From: Bacillota bacterium | Lineage (GTDB): Bacteria > Bacillota > Clostridia > Acetivibrionales > DSM-1351 | DNA length: 64,000 nt | Assembly: GCA_023433945.1 (NCBI GenBank) | Contig: JAEYTP010000079.1 | Span: 1-64,000 of the forward strand | Direction: 5' to 3' | In this document: in pieces, positions 8,571-18,494 of the stretch | Layout of the letters: each line of letters starts with the position of its first letter | Position numbering within the stretch: the first letter of the stretch is position 1 | The notes under the pieces: generated by a model | Seen by the model: the letters and a program-made list of their open reading frames with translations, nothing else | What the model was told of the DNA's origin: nothing | The model's database searches: none | Translations under genes and position numbers: made by a program

Positions 8571-10520
8571 CTATCTGCCTGATTTTTTTCTAGTGCTAAT
8601 GAATTTAACCACAGTATCAACTAAAAAAATTATTAAAACCACTAGAATTATTAAAAGGAAATATACCCTTTTGGCAAACTTATTTGGCTTCTCAAAAAGT
8701 GACTTGAGACTTTTATTATTGTCAACATTTTTGCTACCCCTATAAGTATTATAATGCGCTGGAATTAGAGACATACCTGTAGAATTATCAAACGAGGCTA
8801 GGTATTGGGCAATAGCTAGCCATTCTTTTAACTCAACCTTTCTTGAGCCTTCCTTTGCGTAAATAATATAGTCCTTTAAATCCTTTATTGGAATACCTTC
8901 CCTCGTTTTTGGCACTACCGAAATCATGTTATATGTTTTCTTTGAAACACGCCTTAACATTTGTGCATTGTACATTCCTGTTACCACTCTATATAGCTTG
9001 TCGTCCTTAATCATTTCATTACTGTCATCTTCATTTACAATATTAACATTAGTAACCTTATTGAAAATGAGTCTATTAACATTAAATGTGTAACTTATTC
9101 CGGAAAGAAAAAGCTGCATACTATCAAACATTGGTGAAATAGATGCATCAAGCTCTGCAAGTGATTTTAACTCTTTTCCTGAAATATATGCACTGACTAA
9201 AGGACAGCTGGACAACCCATCCGCCCCTATTCCTAATGGAGTCAAAGAAAACACATTTGAGATAGTTACATCTCCATCAACAAGTGAATCCCGTAAAGAC
9301 CCCGCTGAAATAATGGCAGCTGTTATGGGTATATAATCCTCCCCTTCAGCCTTTTTCACTGCATAAATAAATGAGTCTGTTATCAGATTGGCCAAAGGTT
9401 GCTCCTTGTGTTCCTTTACAATAGACTTTATTGAATTAAATGTAAAAGGAGAAAATGCCAGTGTTCTATCAAAACCTTCCCCAAAATTATCAAGGTATTT
9501 ATGTTGTATAAGCTCTTTGTACTGGCTAATCTGGTTGACTACTTCATTATTTTCTGCTATCGAGGAATCTATTTTATTAAGAGCATACTCACCTAGGTTC
9601 CAACGCCCATTCTTATTTTCAGTGAGCAGCATTTCACCAAGGTATTCACCATATTCTCCACAGGAGCCTATTATTGTATCCCCAATTATTATGGGCTTAT
9701 CAAGTTTTGTGTGGGTATGTCCACTTATTATGACATCAATATCAGGTACTTTTTTAGCAAGTATCTCATCCTCTGATTTACTTTTTTGAGTCCATGTACC
9801 CGAGTGGGAAAGGCATATAATAATATCGGCTTTTTCTTGATTTTTAAGTATTTTGACCATTTTTTTTGCAACAAAAACGGTATCGTCAAATGTAACTTGT
9901 GAGGTTGCAGTACTGTTTGAAGCGTCTTGCCCCATCAAACCAAAGACGCCTACTTTGATGTCTCCCTTGGTGATAATGGCATAGTCTAAAACCCCATATG
10001 CTTTCATGGCCTGCTGTAATTTGTACTGTGACGCATTCATGCTACTTTCCTGAGGAAAAATAATATTTGAACTAACTATTTGGGGGCACCTTTTACTGTT
10101 ATTCTTCGCCGCATAAAGATGGCTCGTCAGCCCATTTATAGTAAAATCGAATTCATGGTTTCCAAAAGTGGTCACGTCATATCCCATTTCTCCCATTATA
10201 GCAAGCTCAGGTGCATCAGTTGCAAAGATTGTCTGAAATAGTGTTCCCATGGAATAGTCACCTGCATCAACAAGAATATTATTGCTACCCTTCCCACGCG
10301 CTATATCAATCTGAGTCTTTAACCGCGCATATCCTCCTTCACCACTGTTTGTTGCAGTTAAGTGGTCGTGAAGGTCATGCGTAAAAAGAATCCTAAGCTG
10401 TTTTGGGCTATAATTAAATAAGCCCTCCCCAGCTGATGTAGCGGCACTGACAAATGTAAATGATGCACAGCTGATGCACAAAACACATATCATAATAAGT
10501 TGCTTGTATAATTTATTCAT
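8571..10520 (-). CDS. Secreted, membrane-anchored 5'-nucleotidase/2',3'-cyclic phosphodiesterase family protein
   Basis: The 649-residue protein has an N-terminal signal peptide (ending near SCASFTFVSAATSA). A metallophosphatase domain carries HDLHDHL, DAGDYS, GNHEFDF, LSHSG and SGHTHTK metal-binding motifs. A 5'-nucleotidase C-terminal domain (about 370-550) follows, and a C-terminal membrane helix (about 622-642) has a basic tail. Such enzymes release phosphate from extracellular nucleotides. It lies 70 bp downstream of the truncated UroD-family gene on the same strand. The helix, not a sortase motif, appears to hold it at the cell surface. Confidence 0.88.
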   Translation of the reverse strand: MNKLYKQLIMICVLCISCASFTFVSAATSAGEGLFNYSPKQLRILFTHDLHDHLTATNSGEGGYARLKTQIDIARGKGSNNILVDAGDYSMGTLFQTIFATDAPELAIMGEMGYDVTTFGNHEFDFTINGLTSHLYAAKNNSKRCPQIVSSNIIFPQESSMNASQYKLQQAMKAYGVLDYAIITKGDIKVGVFGLMGQDASNSTATSQVTFDDTVFVAKKMVKILKNQEKADIIICLSHSGTWTQKSKSEDEILAKKVPDIDVIISGHTHTKLDKPIIIGDTIIGSCGEYGEYLGEMLLTENKNGRWNLGEYALNKIDSSIAENNEVVNQISQYKELIQHKYLDNFGEGFDRTLAFSPFTFNSIKSIVKEHKEQPLANLITDSFIYAVKKAEGEDYIPITAAIISAGSLRDSLVDGDVTISNVFSLTPLGIGADGLSSCPLVSAYISGKELKSLAELDASISPMFDSMQLFLSGISYTFNVNRLIFNKVTNVNIVNEDDSNEMIKDDKLYRVVTGMYNAQMLRRVSKKTYNMISVVPKTREGIPIKDLKDYIIYAKEGSRKVELKEWLAIAQYLASFDNSTGMSLIPAHYNTYRGSKNVDNNKSLKSLFEKPNKFAKRVYFLLIILVVLIIFLVDTVVKFISTRKKSGR

Positions 10521-10589
10521 GGTATATCCCTATCCTAATATTTGATGGTCCATGGTGTTTCTTGGCAAAACACTGGTCAATAAATTATA

Positions 10590-11294
10590 CTAGTAATAAA
10601 CAGAAGTATTCCTTTTTGATAGCTGTCTTATTGAAAGAACTGCCTCTACAATCTGCTTTACATACTTAGAAGAGAATTCCTCTATTAAACTTGGGGAAAG
10701 CAAGCCTGCAGCTGGCTCAGCTATAACCACACCATTTGCACCCACATCTTTGTATGCCTTTATATACTCTATTGCAAACTGAGTTGTTTTTCTGAGTGTC
10801 TCATGAACCATATCAGGCTCAATTTGGCAATTAATCATTATCTCTGTCATATCCATGAGTCTTCCTGCCAAGGAGAACGGTCCAATAACACCAGCAAATA
10901 CTGGTCTGTCAGTAATCATTTCGGTTGCTTTTCTAAAGGCTTCAATATAAAGTCCTGTTCTTCCCGCACCAACTTCAGGAACCTTTAATTTAAGGGCATC
11001 ATCTTCATCATTAATTATTCTACCAATAACGGTTGGAACTTCATCTCCAGAAATCTTTATCTGTGAACCAAATGCTTCGGCTTCAACAGAAAGGTCCATC
11101 ATACTTAGTGCCGCTGAAGTATCACACCTATCCGCTACTCTCTTCATTCCCTCAGCCTGCTTATCACTATCTGAAATTAACTCTACAACACTTATGCCTA
11201 ATAGTTGTATTGATGGGAATGACAATACCGGTATAGCTTTTTTCTGTTCAGCCTCTAATAAACTTTTTAACCAATCTTTCATATTAATCTTCAT
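10590..11294 (-). CDS. Truncated uroporphyrinogen decarboxylase (MtaA/CmuA)-like methyltransferase
   Basis: Residues 1-215 match the N-terminal two thirds of UroD-fold corrinoid:coenzyme methyltransferases, with AFGSQIKISGDEVPTVIGR, PVFAGVIGPFSLAGRL and GANGVVIAEPAAGLLSP. Family members are about 330-350 residues; this one stops at 234. After YVKQIVEAV the sequence diverges (LSIRQLSKRNTSVYY) where relatives continue into the IxHxCG zinc-binding segment. The zinc site and the C-terminal part of the barrel are therefore missing, so it is probably inactive. AGGGG precedes the ATG. It is the only UroD-family gene in the window, 33 kb from the corrinoid protein gene. Confidence 0.75.
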   Translation of the reverse strand: MKINMKDWLKSLLEAEQKKAIPVLSFPSIQLLGISVVELISDSDKQAEGMKRVADRCDTSAALSMMDLSVEAEAFGSQIKISGDEVPTVIGRIINDEDDALKLKVPEVGAGRTGLYIEAFRKATEMITDRPVFAGVIGPFSLAGRLMDMTEIMINCQIEPDMVHETLRKTTQFAIEYIKAYKDVGANGVVIAEPAAGLLSPSLIEEFSSKYVKQIVEAVLSIRQLSKRNTSVYY

Positions 11295-11526
11295 ATTTTA
11301 TCCCCCTGATATGTAATTTTTAGCCCGTTGTATGTTATGACATTATTTTAAATTACTAAGAGTACCGTTTTATATGACATTTTTGCGATAAATGGGAAAG
11401 TTTTTATAATCTTATTAATAAAATTGATAAATTCTTCAAATACTATTTGTGTACATGGGAGCACTAGATAATAATGGTCTATTATAACTAAAAGTGTATT
11501 CCTTAAAATAATAGGAGGAAGAATCT

Positions 11527-12030
11527 ATGAAAAAAACTAAGCGAATTATAGCAATTTTACTTACAATCTGTATTGCTGCCAGTATTACAGCTTGCTCTAG
11601 CTCAAAAGGTCCACAGTCTTCAAATTCATCTGTAGTTAACGTAACATCTGGTGAAATTAAAACAAAAGTAATGGAGTCCTATGAACATCCTGCTTATCAG
11701 GAGTTGACACCCGAACAAGTTAAGGAGATGTATTATATCGATCCTGCAATTCTAGAGAACTACTCGGTAAATATTCCAATGATGAATGTAAATGCAAGTG
11801 AAATAGCAGTCTTTAAAGTTAAAGATACCAGTAATATTAAGGCTGTAGAAGAAGGTATAGGTAAAAGAGCAGCAGATCTAGATGAAGTTTGGAAGAGATA
11901 TCTTCCAGCTCAGTATGAGCTGGTCAAAAATCATAAAATTAAGGTCAATGGTAATTATGTGATGTTTGTAGTACACCAGGATGCTGATAAAATAATAGCT
12001 ACGTTTGATGAGATGGTAGCAAAGAAATAA
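11527..12030 (+). CDS. DUF4358 lipoprotein
   Basis: The 167-residue protein starts with a lipoprotein signal (basic start, hydrophobic core, lipobox ITAC with Cys23) and a Ser-rich linker. The rest matches DUF4358, with EIAVFKVKDTSNIKAVEEGI and KVNGNYVMFVVHQDADKI. These are surface lipoproteins of Firmicutes with no proven function. AGGAGG lies nine bases before the ATG. It is monocistronic, divergent from the UroD-like gene and followed by a strong terminator. Confidence 0.85.
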   Translation: MKKTKRIIAILLTICIAASITACSSSKGPQSSNSSVVNVTSGEIKTKVMESYEHPAYQELTPEQVKEMYYIDPAILENYSVNIPMMNVNASEIAVFKVKDTSNIKAVEEGIGKRAADLDEVWKRYLPAQYELVKNHKIKVNGNYVMFVVHQDADKIIATFDEMVAKK

Positions 12031-12043
12031 TTCTTCTCATATA

Positions 12044-12073
12044 AAAACAAGGTCCGCTCTGGACCTTGTTTTT
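12044..12073. terminator. Bidirectional terminator between convergent genes
   Basis: A 12-bp stem containing AAGGTCC and GGACCTT around a five-base loop has T runs on both sides. It ends the DUF4358 gene and, on the other strand, overlaps the stop of the sensor kinase gene. Confidence 0.88.
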
Positions 12074-13982
12074 ACTGTTCAAACGGAATATCTGAAAACT
12101 GGATAAGCACCCTATCTATATTATTGGTAGTAAAATTCTGACTGTAAAGATTGATATCGTTAATTGTTATACAATCATCTGCTAACGTACATGGAAGCTT
12201 TATGGTAAAAGTCGTTCCTACCCCTACTTTACTTTTTACATCAATTGTGCCATCTAGCATCTCCACCAAAGATTTAACCAAAGACAGACCTATACCTGTA
12301 CCTTCCGCCATTCTAGTCATTAGAGGATTTATTTGAGTAAATCTCTCAAATATCATTTCCAGCTTGTCCTCTGCAATACCAACTCCATTGTCACTGATAG
12401 AAATAAAAATATCCTCATTTTTTACAGTGATGCTTAAAATAACCTCACCTTTTTCAGGTGTATATTTTAATGCGTTGGACAATATATTTAAAATTATAGT
12501 TTCAATAATATACGGATCAAACTTGATAATCTTTATTTCTGTGTCTGTATCAAAGCTTACATTTATCTTGCGCTGCATAGTATAAGGTTGAATAGAATCT
12601 ACCAGGTTTTCAACAAAATAAATTATATTACCGTTAATATAGTTTACTTTGAAGAACCCCGAATCAATTTTTGTTACATCCAGCAAATTACCTATAAGCT
12701 TAAGCAACCTAAAACAATTATGTTTCATATAAGTATTATTCTTCTGGAGCTTATTTAAATCCAGTGGGGATTGTTTTTTTATATAATACTCAGATAACTG
12801 TATAGCACTAAGGAGTACATTAAGGGGAGTCTTAAGCTCATGTGATATATTTGAAAAGAACTCTGTTTTTAATTTGTCGTATTTCAACGTTTCCTCAACC
12901 AATTCTCTATTTGAGTCCATAAGAGTGATAAGCTGCATCTCAGCCTCTTTCCTCTCACTTATCTCCTGTTCAAGCAAAAGAATGTTTGTTATGTCCTGAG
13001 CAATCAACACATAACCTATCAAGTCCTCAATATGACTTATTGGTGATACAAGGAGTTTCACAGGAATTTTACCTCTATATTGTTTAAAAATATAAGCTTC
13101 CATATCCTTACCACAGATGTCACTAAGAATTTCTTCCTCTTCATATATATTTCTAAATAATTCCGGCATAAGTATGCTTATAGTTTTCATATAAAGTTGC
13201 TTCTCAGAATAGCCACATATAGAAAGCAATTTTCTATTGCAACGTATTATCTTTCCCTTAAAATCTACAATGACAACAAAATCATTACACTTATCCAGTA
13301 TTTTATATACCGGGATACAGTTTTCAATGTTTAAAAAACCTAGCACAGATATTGCATATGCAAATCCACAAACCAGCACTACAGGAAAGAAATGACCCAA
13401 TTCTATATCAAGAGAAAGAATTTTATGTACAACAACCTCACAGATGAGGCCTCCTACAAGGCATATTATTGCAGAACCAAGAACAATCCTCCTCTGCCTG
13501 ATTTCGGTACTAGACTTTTTATTTGTAATCCACACATAAAACAGCAGGAGAGTAGCCATACCATAAAGAATGCTAAATATATTGCTTATTCCTTCTATTA
13601 GCTCTTGTAGCCACAAGCAATCATGCAAAAAGGTAATAAATATGATACTCATTAAAAAAATTAATATATTTGGAACATAAGCCGCAAAAATAGACTTATT
13701 ATTGGAGTATTTTTTACTTGTAATCAGATAAGCCAAATGTAACAGCAATGGTGGATACATGCATTTCCCAAAGAAAATAATGACCTTTAGCACTATATAA
13801 GCAGACGAGTCTTGCTGAACAAAGCTTATAAAGGAGAACGGCACTGCAAATAGATAGAAACTTGAACAAAGTAAAAGGAATATCCAATTAACATATTTGT
13901 TCCTCCCTTGTGAGAAGGCAAATATGCCGATACCTATATAAATAACTGAAATTGAAAATGAAAGTACTGAATATATGTACAT
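12072..13982 (-). CDS. Membrane sensor histidine kinase with 7TM-type sensor and PAS domain
   Basis: The 636-residue kinase has about seven N-terminal membrane helices (1-220, histidine-kinase 7TM type). A PAS domain follows (about 225-345, VIVDFKGKIIRCNRKLLSICGY), then a short coiled coil and the HisKA phosphoacceptor (FFSNISHELKTPLNVL). The ATPase domain shows N box ILNILSNALKYTPEKG, G1 SDNGVGIAED and G2 GTGIGLSLVK. No response regulator is adjacent, so it is an orphan. The stimulus is unknown; the membrane-plus-PAS layout allows sensing of a membrane-soluble or internal signal. Confidence 0.9.
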   Translation of the reverse strand: MYIYSVLSFSISVIYIGIGIFAFSQGRNKYVNWIFLLLCSSFYLFAVPFSFISFVQQDSSAYIVLKVIIFFGKCMYPPLLLHLAYLITSKKYSNNKSIFAAYVPNILIFLMSIIFITFLHDCLWLQELIEGISNIFSILYGMATLLLFYVWITNKKSSTEIRQRRIVLGSAIICLVGGLICEVVVHKILSLDIELGHFFPVVLVCGFAYAISVLGFLNIENCIPVYKILDKCNDFVVIVDFKGKIIRCNRKLLSICGYSEKQLYMKTISILMPELFRNIYEEEEILSDICGKDMEAYIFKQYRGKIPVKLLVSPISHIEDLIGYVLIAQDITNILLLEQEISERKEAEMQLITLMDSNRELVEETLKYDKLKTEFFSNISHELKTPLNVLLSAIQLSEYYIKKQSPLDLNKLQKNNTYMKHNCFRLLKLIGNLLDVTKIDSGFFKVNYINGNIIYFVENLVDSIQPYTMQRKINVSFDTDTEIKIIKFDPYIIETIILNILSNALKYTPEKGEVILSITVKNEDIFISISDNGVGIAEDKLEMIFERFTQINPLMTRMAEGTGIGLSLVKSLVEMLDGTIDVKSKVGVGTTFTIKLPCTLADDCITINDINLYSQNFTTNNIDRVLIQFSDIPFEQ

Positions 13983-14114
13983 ATTACACCAAACTACTTT
14001 TTATTTTATTTACTACAAATTAAACAGCATTTTAAATGTGGTGACAAAAGGTATTATTCATCTACAATATTTAACATATACCAAATTTATCTATATAATT
14101 GTACCATATCTTTT

Positions 14115-14996
14115 TCAGCCTTCAATAACAATTTGCTTGTAAAGTGAATTTATTTGCTTTAAATAGTTTTTGGGAGATAGTCCGAATTGTCTTTTGAACG
14201 CTCTTACAAAACTGGAATAATCATTAAAACCGCATTGTTGTGCTGCCTCCGACATACTTATCCCATTTTTAATCAATTCATTAGCTTTTATTAGCCTTTT
14301 GTTATTTATATAGTTATGGAGTGTATATCCTGTACATGCTTTAAACTTATGCATTAAATAAAACTTGTTTATAAAAAACTTAGCCGATAAAAATTCTATA
14401 GTAAGCTCCTTTTCTATATTTGAATTTATATATTGAAGAATCTTGAGTATGCTCTCGTCATACTGCACTTCAATCTTTTTTATTTGTGCATCTTTTTTAA
14501 TAAATAATCTATTGATGCTAATTATCATTTGGACGAAAAGGCTGTTAGCCATTATAGTGCTGGCAAAGTCCCTCCCTTTTATCTCCTTTTCCAGTAACAA
14601 AAGCAACGTTTTTAAGCTGTCCAAAGTAGTGAGTTGAGGTCTAATAACATGCATCATATCATTTTGGGCAATGGAGAAACAACTAAGAAGCTTTCCATTC
14701 TCGGAACTGTGCTGTTCTAGGAAACTATTATTTATCCAGAATACAATCCTCTCATACTCTGTAATAGGCTCTATAAGAGGCTTATGCACCTGACCGGAAG
14801 GCACTAACAAAACATCCCAGGGCTGTAATTCATATGCCTTTCCTTCAATGTTATAGACTACATTACCAGAAATAAAAATAATCAGTTTGTTGAAATCATG
14901 ATAATGGTAATCAAACTGAATATTGCTTTTGTCTTTCAGATGAAAAAGTTTAAAATCATCTGAAAGTTTCCCTGTCTTAATACCATATGAGGTCAT
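14115..14996 (-). CDS. AraC family transcriptional regulator with cupin domain
   Basis: The 293-residue regulator has an N-terminal cupin-like sensing domain (about 20-95, with FDYHYHDFNKLIIFISG and QPWDVLLVPSGQVHKP). The C-terminal double helix-turn-helix AraC domain (about 185-285) includes LSAKFFINKFYLMHKFKACT and AAQQCGFNDYSSFVRAFKRQ. GGGGGAAGG precedes the ATG. It is divergently placed, 236 bp from an EamA-family exporter gene, and may control that gene. The ligand is unknown. Confidence 0.9.
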   Translation of the reverse strand: MTSYGIKTGKLSDDFKLFHLKDKSNIQFDYHYHDFNKLIIFISGNVVYNIEGKAYELQPWDVLLVPSGQVHKPLIEPITEYERIVFWINNSFLEQHSSENGKLLSCFSIAQNDMMHVIRPQLTTLDSLKTLLLLLEKEIKGRDFASTIMANSLFVQMIISINRLFIKKDAQIKKIEVQYDESILKILQYINSNIEKELTIEFLSAKFFINKFYLMHKFKACTGYTLHNYINNKRLIKANELIKNGISMSEAAQQCGFNDYSSFVRAFKRQFGLSPKNYLKQINSLYKQIVIEG

Positions 14997-15232
14997 TTCT
15001 TCCTTCCCCCTTTTATATCAACTATTCGCTATGGAATATCTAAAAGAAACTATAAGCACTGCTATTTGTTTGTAATCGGGTTTCTTTATACTCGTATTCT
15101 TTGTTCTAATATATCTAATTACATTATAGCACTTTTTGCAATATTTAAAGCACTTGTTACTATAAACATTACAAAAATTGAGAATATAATATTTATGTAA
15201 AGTAACAATCTGAATCAGGATGGTACATATAA

Positions 15233-16171
15233 ATGAATATAATTAATAGTAAAAATGCAAAAATATTTTTATTACTGAATTCAATATTTTGGGGATCCTC
15301 TTATATATGGGCTAAAATGCTACTCTCTTTTATTCCCCGATTTGCCGTTTTGTTCATTTGCTCTGTCTGTGCAGCTATTGTAACTTTTGGTATATTCTAT
15401 AAGAAACTTGGTAGGTTTAGTGCTAAAGCCGTATTAATTAGTATACTGGTCAGCCTTGTTTCAGTACTAAGTAATACCTTTTGTATGTTAGCACTAGAAC
15501 GTACATCTGGGTCTAATACAGCCTTTATTGTGCAGCTTTCAGTGGTGATAACTCCTGTCATTATGTCCTTCTATAACAGAAAACTGCCGTCATTGAAAAC
15601 CTGCTTGCTACCATTATTGGCGCTAGTCGGAATATTTTTTATAACTTCTGCAGGAAAAGGATTTACCATAAATATAGGAGACTTTTTTGCTCTTTTAAAC
15701 GCTATCTTTTTCTCACTATTTATGGCCATGCAAAATATCATTTCAAAAAAAGTAAATGCAGTTCAATTTACATTAATTCAGCATGTAACCAATAGTGTTT
15801 CATTCTTCACTTTAGGTATGGTATTTTCTGATTTTGGCAAGGTGGTCCCCCACAGCCTACTAAGTCCACACTTTATAATACTTATTGCACTAAATACATT
15901 GGTTGTGATTTTTACAGCACTTTCACAAAGCAAAGCTATTAGCTTTGTAAAGCCGGAAGCGGCAGCTATTCTATACACGTTTGAACCAGTGGTAACTCTC
16001 ATCTTAGGAGTATTACTTTTGGGGGAAAGACTGGGGGGCTTTTTCCCTATTGCTGGGTGTACATTGGTTCTTATTACGGTAGTGCTATCCACACTAAAGA
16101 TTCCACAAATAAAAAAGGAAGCTGCAGGTATGTACCCTGCAACCTCCTACAATTTCAAGCATTCTTCCTGA
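15233..16171 (+). CDS. EamA/DMT family transporter
   Basis: The 312-residue protein has ten membrane segments in two EamA repeats, with NSIFWGSSYIWAKML in the first helix and VKPEAAAILYTFEPVVTLIL near the start of the second-repeat end. Such carriers export amino acids, nucleosides or drugs. It is divergent from the AraC regulator. Its last 25 bases overlap the 3' end of a convergent small gene. AGGAT lies upstream at slightly long spacing. The substrate is not predictable. Confidence 0.88.
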   Translation: MNIINSKNAKIFLLLNSIFWGSSYIWAKMLLSFIPRFAVLFICSVCAAIVTFGIFYKKLGRFSAKAVLISILVSLVSVLSNTFCMLALERTSGSNTAFIVQLSVVITPVIMSFYNRKLPSLKTCLLPLLALVGIFFITSAGKGFTINIGDFFALLNAIFFSLFMAMQNIISKKVNAVQFTLIQHVTNSVSFFTLGMVFSDFGKVVPHSLLSPHFIILIALNTLVVIFTALSQSKAISFVKPEAAAILYTFEPVVTLILGVLLLGERLGGFFPIAGCTLVLITVVLSTLKIPQIKKEAAGMYPATSYNFKHSS

Positions 16172-16350
16172 GCAGCATAGCTAACTAACAGCTGTCCTAC
16201 TGACATAATAAAGTTTCCTAAAACAGCTGTATCACAGGTATCCAACCCCTCACCTAGCGTAAGTGCTACAAAAGTAGCAAGTAATGTCAGCTGTTGAGGA
16301 GAAAGGCAAAAAAACCAATCCATACAGTTATTACGGCATCCATCCTCCAT
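16147..16350 (-). CDS. Small Cys-containing protein, DUF6774-like
   Basis: The 67-residue product has Cys residues near both ends (CRNNCMDWFFC and EECLKL) around a central hydrophobic-amphipathic part, SPQQLTLLATFVALTLGEGL then LGNFIMSVGQLLVSYAAQ. This resembles short Clostridia proteins of the DUF6774 type that follow the same Cys, Leu/Ala-rich, Gly-Glu, Gly-Gln pattern. A strong GAGGTGATTTT site before the ATG supports a real gene, despite a 25-bp convergent overlap with the transporter gene. The function is unknown. Confidence 0.7.
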   Translation of the reverse strand: MEDGCRNNCMDWFFCLSPQQLTLLATFVALTLGEGLDTCDTAVLGNFIMSVGQLLVSYAAQEECLKL

Positions 16351-16402
16351 AAAATCACCTCATTTTCATAATATGATTTAATGGGGCTATATGGAACTCC
16401 TA

Positions 16403-16867
16403 TTAGTTAAGTTTATGTCCGCCCTTAAAATCAGGACGTCCTGTACCATCCCACTTTTCAAGTGAGCTTTCAAAATCCTTAAGGATTTGAGCACCTTCTG
16501 TCTTTGTTAGTTCTCCCATTTTTACCTTTGTCTCTATGCGATTCTTAAAGCTACTCAAAAGACGCTCTTTTTTCTGAGGTAGGGTCATATTGCTAAATTC
16601 TTTGATAATGCCTATTTTGGCATCAATATTCTTGATGACCTTATCTGCTTCATCCTTTGTAATAGTACCGTCCTTAAGCTCTTGCTGTATCTTCTCTTTT
16701 CTCATTTCCAGTTGTTTTATAGGGTCTCTATCCTTTTTGCAATCTGAACAGCTACAGTTTATTTTATTGTCTGAGCTTTGTCTTTCCTGAGCAAAGCAGT
16801 TTAGCGAAACTATGGACAAACAAAATGTGAAAAGAATAGCTAATACTATTTTTTTCAAAAGTTTCAC
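16403..16867 (-). CDS. Secreted DUF2680 (YckD-like) protein
   Basis: The 154-residue protein has a signal peptide ending near LNCFAQ. A Cys pair in a CSCSDC motif (about 39-44) follows, then charged helical repeats typical of DUF2680/YckD: LKDGTITKDEADKVI and KMGELTKTEGAQIL, each a turn followed by Thr-x-x-Glu. It ends in a Gly/His-containing tail. Upstream at 16906-16924 lies a box shared with the promoter of the response regulator gene 2.3 kb away. The protein is therefore a likely target of that two-component system. The exact role is unknown. Confidence 0.78.
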   Translation of the reverse strand: MKLLKKIVLAILFTFCLSIVSLNCFAQERQSSDNKINCSCSDCKKDRDPIKQLEMRKEKIQQELKDGTITKDEADKVIKNIDAKIGIIKEFSNMTLPQKKERLLSSFKNRIETKVKMGELTKTEGAQILKDFESSLEKWDGTGRPDFKGGHKLN

Positions 16868-16905
16868 CTCCTCTCCAGAAATAGAATGCCCTATTTTATG
16901 TTTTT

Positions 16906-16924
16906 ATTGTGAAGAATTTGTAAA
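16906..16924 (-). promoter_or_regulatory. Candidate response-regulator box upstream of the DUF2680 gene
   Basis: On the minus strand this reads TTTACAAATTCTTCACAAT, two TT(T/C)AC half-sites 11 bp apart. A TAAAAT -10-like element follows about ten bases later. It matches 19210-19228 at nearly every position. Confidence 0.6.
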
Positions 16925-16991
16925 ACTTTAATGATTACATGTTATGTGTATAATAGTCTTATTGCTTATCTATAAGAATTATCGATTTTTA

Positions 16992-18494
16992 TTATTGACT
17001 TAATGGAGCATCAAACCAGAAAAGTACGCCACCCTCTACATTTCTCACCCCACAGCAGCTATTATGAGCATTCTGTATTGCCTTAACGATTGACAACCCT
17101 AGTCCTGTCCCTCCATACTCCCTTGTCCTAGCCTTATCAACCTTGTAGAAACTCAGCCAAATATTTTCTAGAGCATCCTTGGGAATATTGTGGCCTGAGT
17201 TAAAGACCGTTATAACTGCTTTATCCTTATTTATTTCAACACCTACTATAATATCATTAGAAAAGCTTAAATGATTAAGCGCATTACTCAAATAGTTTTG
17301 GAGAACCTGCTCAGTAAGATAATAATCAGCATTAATCATAACAGCGGCTTTTTCCTGATATTCGAATTTAATATTTGCACCTTTTCTTGCAAACTCAAGA
17401 GTTTTCTTCTTTAGGGTATCCTTTATCAATTCCATTACATCAAAATCTACTCTATCCAGTACGACATTAGTGTTTTCAAATTCTGAAAGACATAGAAGCT
17501 TTCTAACCAAAGCATTCATTTTATTAGCCTCATCTTCAATAACTTCGCAGTAATAGTTCTTGTTGTCCTCATCTTCATTCACGTTAAGTTTTAGGCCCTC
17601 AGAATATCCTTGTATGAGCGCAATTGGTGTCTTTAGCTCATGCGAAATATTACTTATAAACTCTTTTCTTAATTCATCTATTCTTCTCTCATTCTGGATA
17701 TCTTCCATTAGCTTCTGGTTCGCCTGCCTTAGTTCTCCAATAGACGCTTCAAGCTGCTCAGACATTGAATTTATACTATCCCCTAGAGTGCCTATTTCAT
17801 CTCTATTATTCTCGTTATAGCGTTCTGAAAAGTCTAGTACTGCCATTTTCATTGCTATTCTGTTTAACTTGGTTATTGGCCTAGTCAGTCTTGCCGTTAT
17901 CATCAATATGATAATACCACCTAATATCAAGGTAAATATCCCTGTGATAACAGAGAACTTTGTAGCAATAGATGCGCTCTCTTCAATTGCTTTTACAGGT
18001 GTTCCCATAAAAACATAAACATCATTGTCTAATTTACTGTATAGAGAAATAAAATAAGAGTCCATCGTCTTATCAAGCTGCTTTTTAATGATAGGCTTGT
18101 CCATAGTACTTTCAGGAAAATCGCTACTATCTAAATGTATATAAGGATCTGAGCGAATTGTGCCAGTCTTTCTTCTTTGTTGGCTATCAGTGCTTCTTGG
18201 CAGTCGTGACTGGTATAGGATATTAAAATTGCTATCAAATATGAAAGTGGTTATACCCCTTAGACTTGCATTTCTATCTATCTCGAAAAGAATATCATCG
18301 GTATTACTAAAATTCTTGCTAATATTGTCATAGCATTGTATCAGAATATCCGCTTTCTTTTCATAATAATACTTTTCAAGTAAAGTACTGTTCAATAGAA
18401 TAGAAAGAAGACTTGAGAATAAAATTATTCCAAAAAAAGCACTTAAAAGCTTTAATTTTAAAGTAAATCTCATTTCACGCATCTTTCTGAACAT
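16992..18494 (-). CDS. Sensor histidine kinase of an OmpR-type two-component system
   Basis: The roughly 500-residue kinase has an N-terminal membrane helix, an extracytoplasmic sensing region (about 40-165), a second membrane helix and HAMP (RLTRPITKLNRIAMKMA). A coiled coil precedes HisKA (EFISNISHELKTPIALIQGY), and the ATPase domain ends with GGTGLGLSIVKAIQNAH. The start is uncertain: the ATG at 18494 was taken, a TTG at 18509 extends it, and an ATG just after the regulator's stop would shorten it. It overlaps the response regulator gene, so the pair is translationally coupled. Confidence 0.9.
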   Translation of the reverse strand: MFRKMREMRFTLKLKLLSAFFGIILFSSLLSILLNSTLLEKYYYEKKADILIQCYDNISKNFSNTDDILFEIDRNASLRGITTFIFDSNFNILYQSRLPRSTDSQQRRKTGTIRSDPYIHLDSSDFPESTMDKPIIKKQLDKTMDSYFISLYSKLDNDVYVFMGTPVKAIEESASIATKFSVITGIFTLILGGIIILMITARLTRPITKLNRIAMKMAVLDFSERYNENNRDEIGTLGDSINSMSEQLEASIGELRQANQKLMEDIQNERRIDELRKEFISNISHELKTPIALIQGYSEGLKLNVNEDEDNKNYYCEVIEDEANKMNALVRKLLCLSEFENTNVVLDRVDFDVMELIKDTLKKKTLEFARKGANIKFEYQEKAAVMINADYYLTEQVLQNYLSNALNHLSFSNDIIVGVEINKDKAVITVFNSGHNIPKDALENIWLSFYKVDKARTREYGGTGLGLSIVKAIQNAHNSCCGVRNVEGGVLFWFDAPLSQ

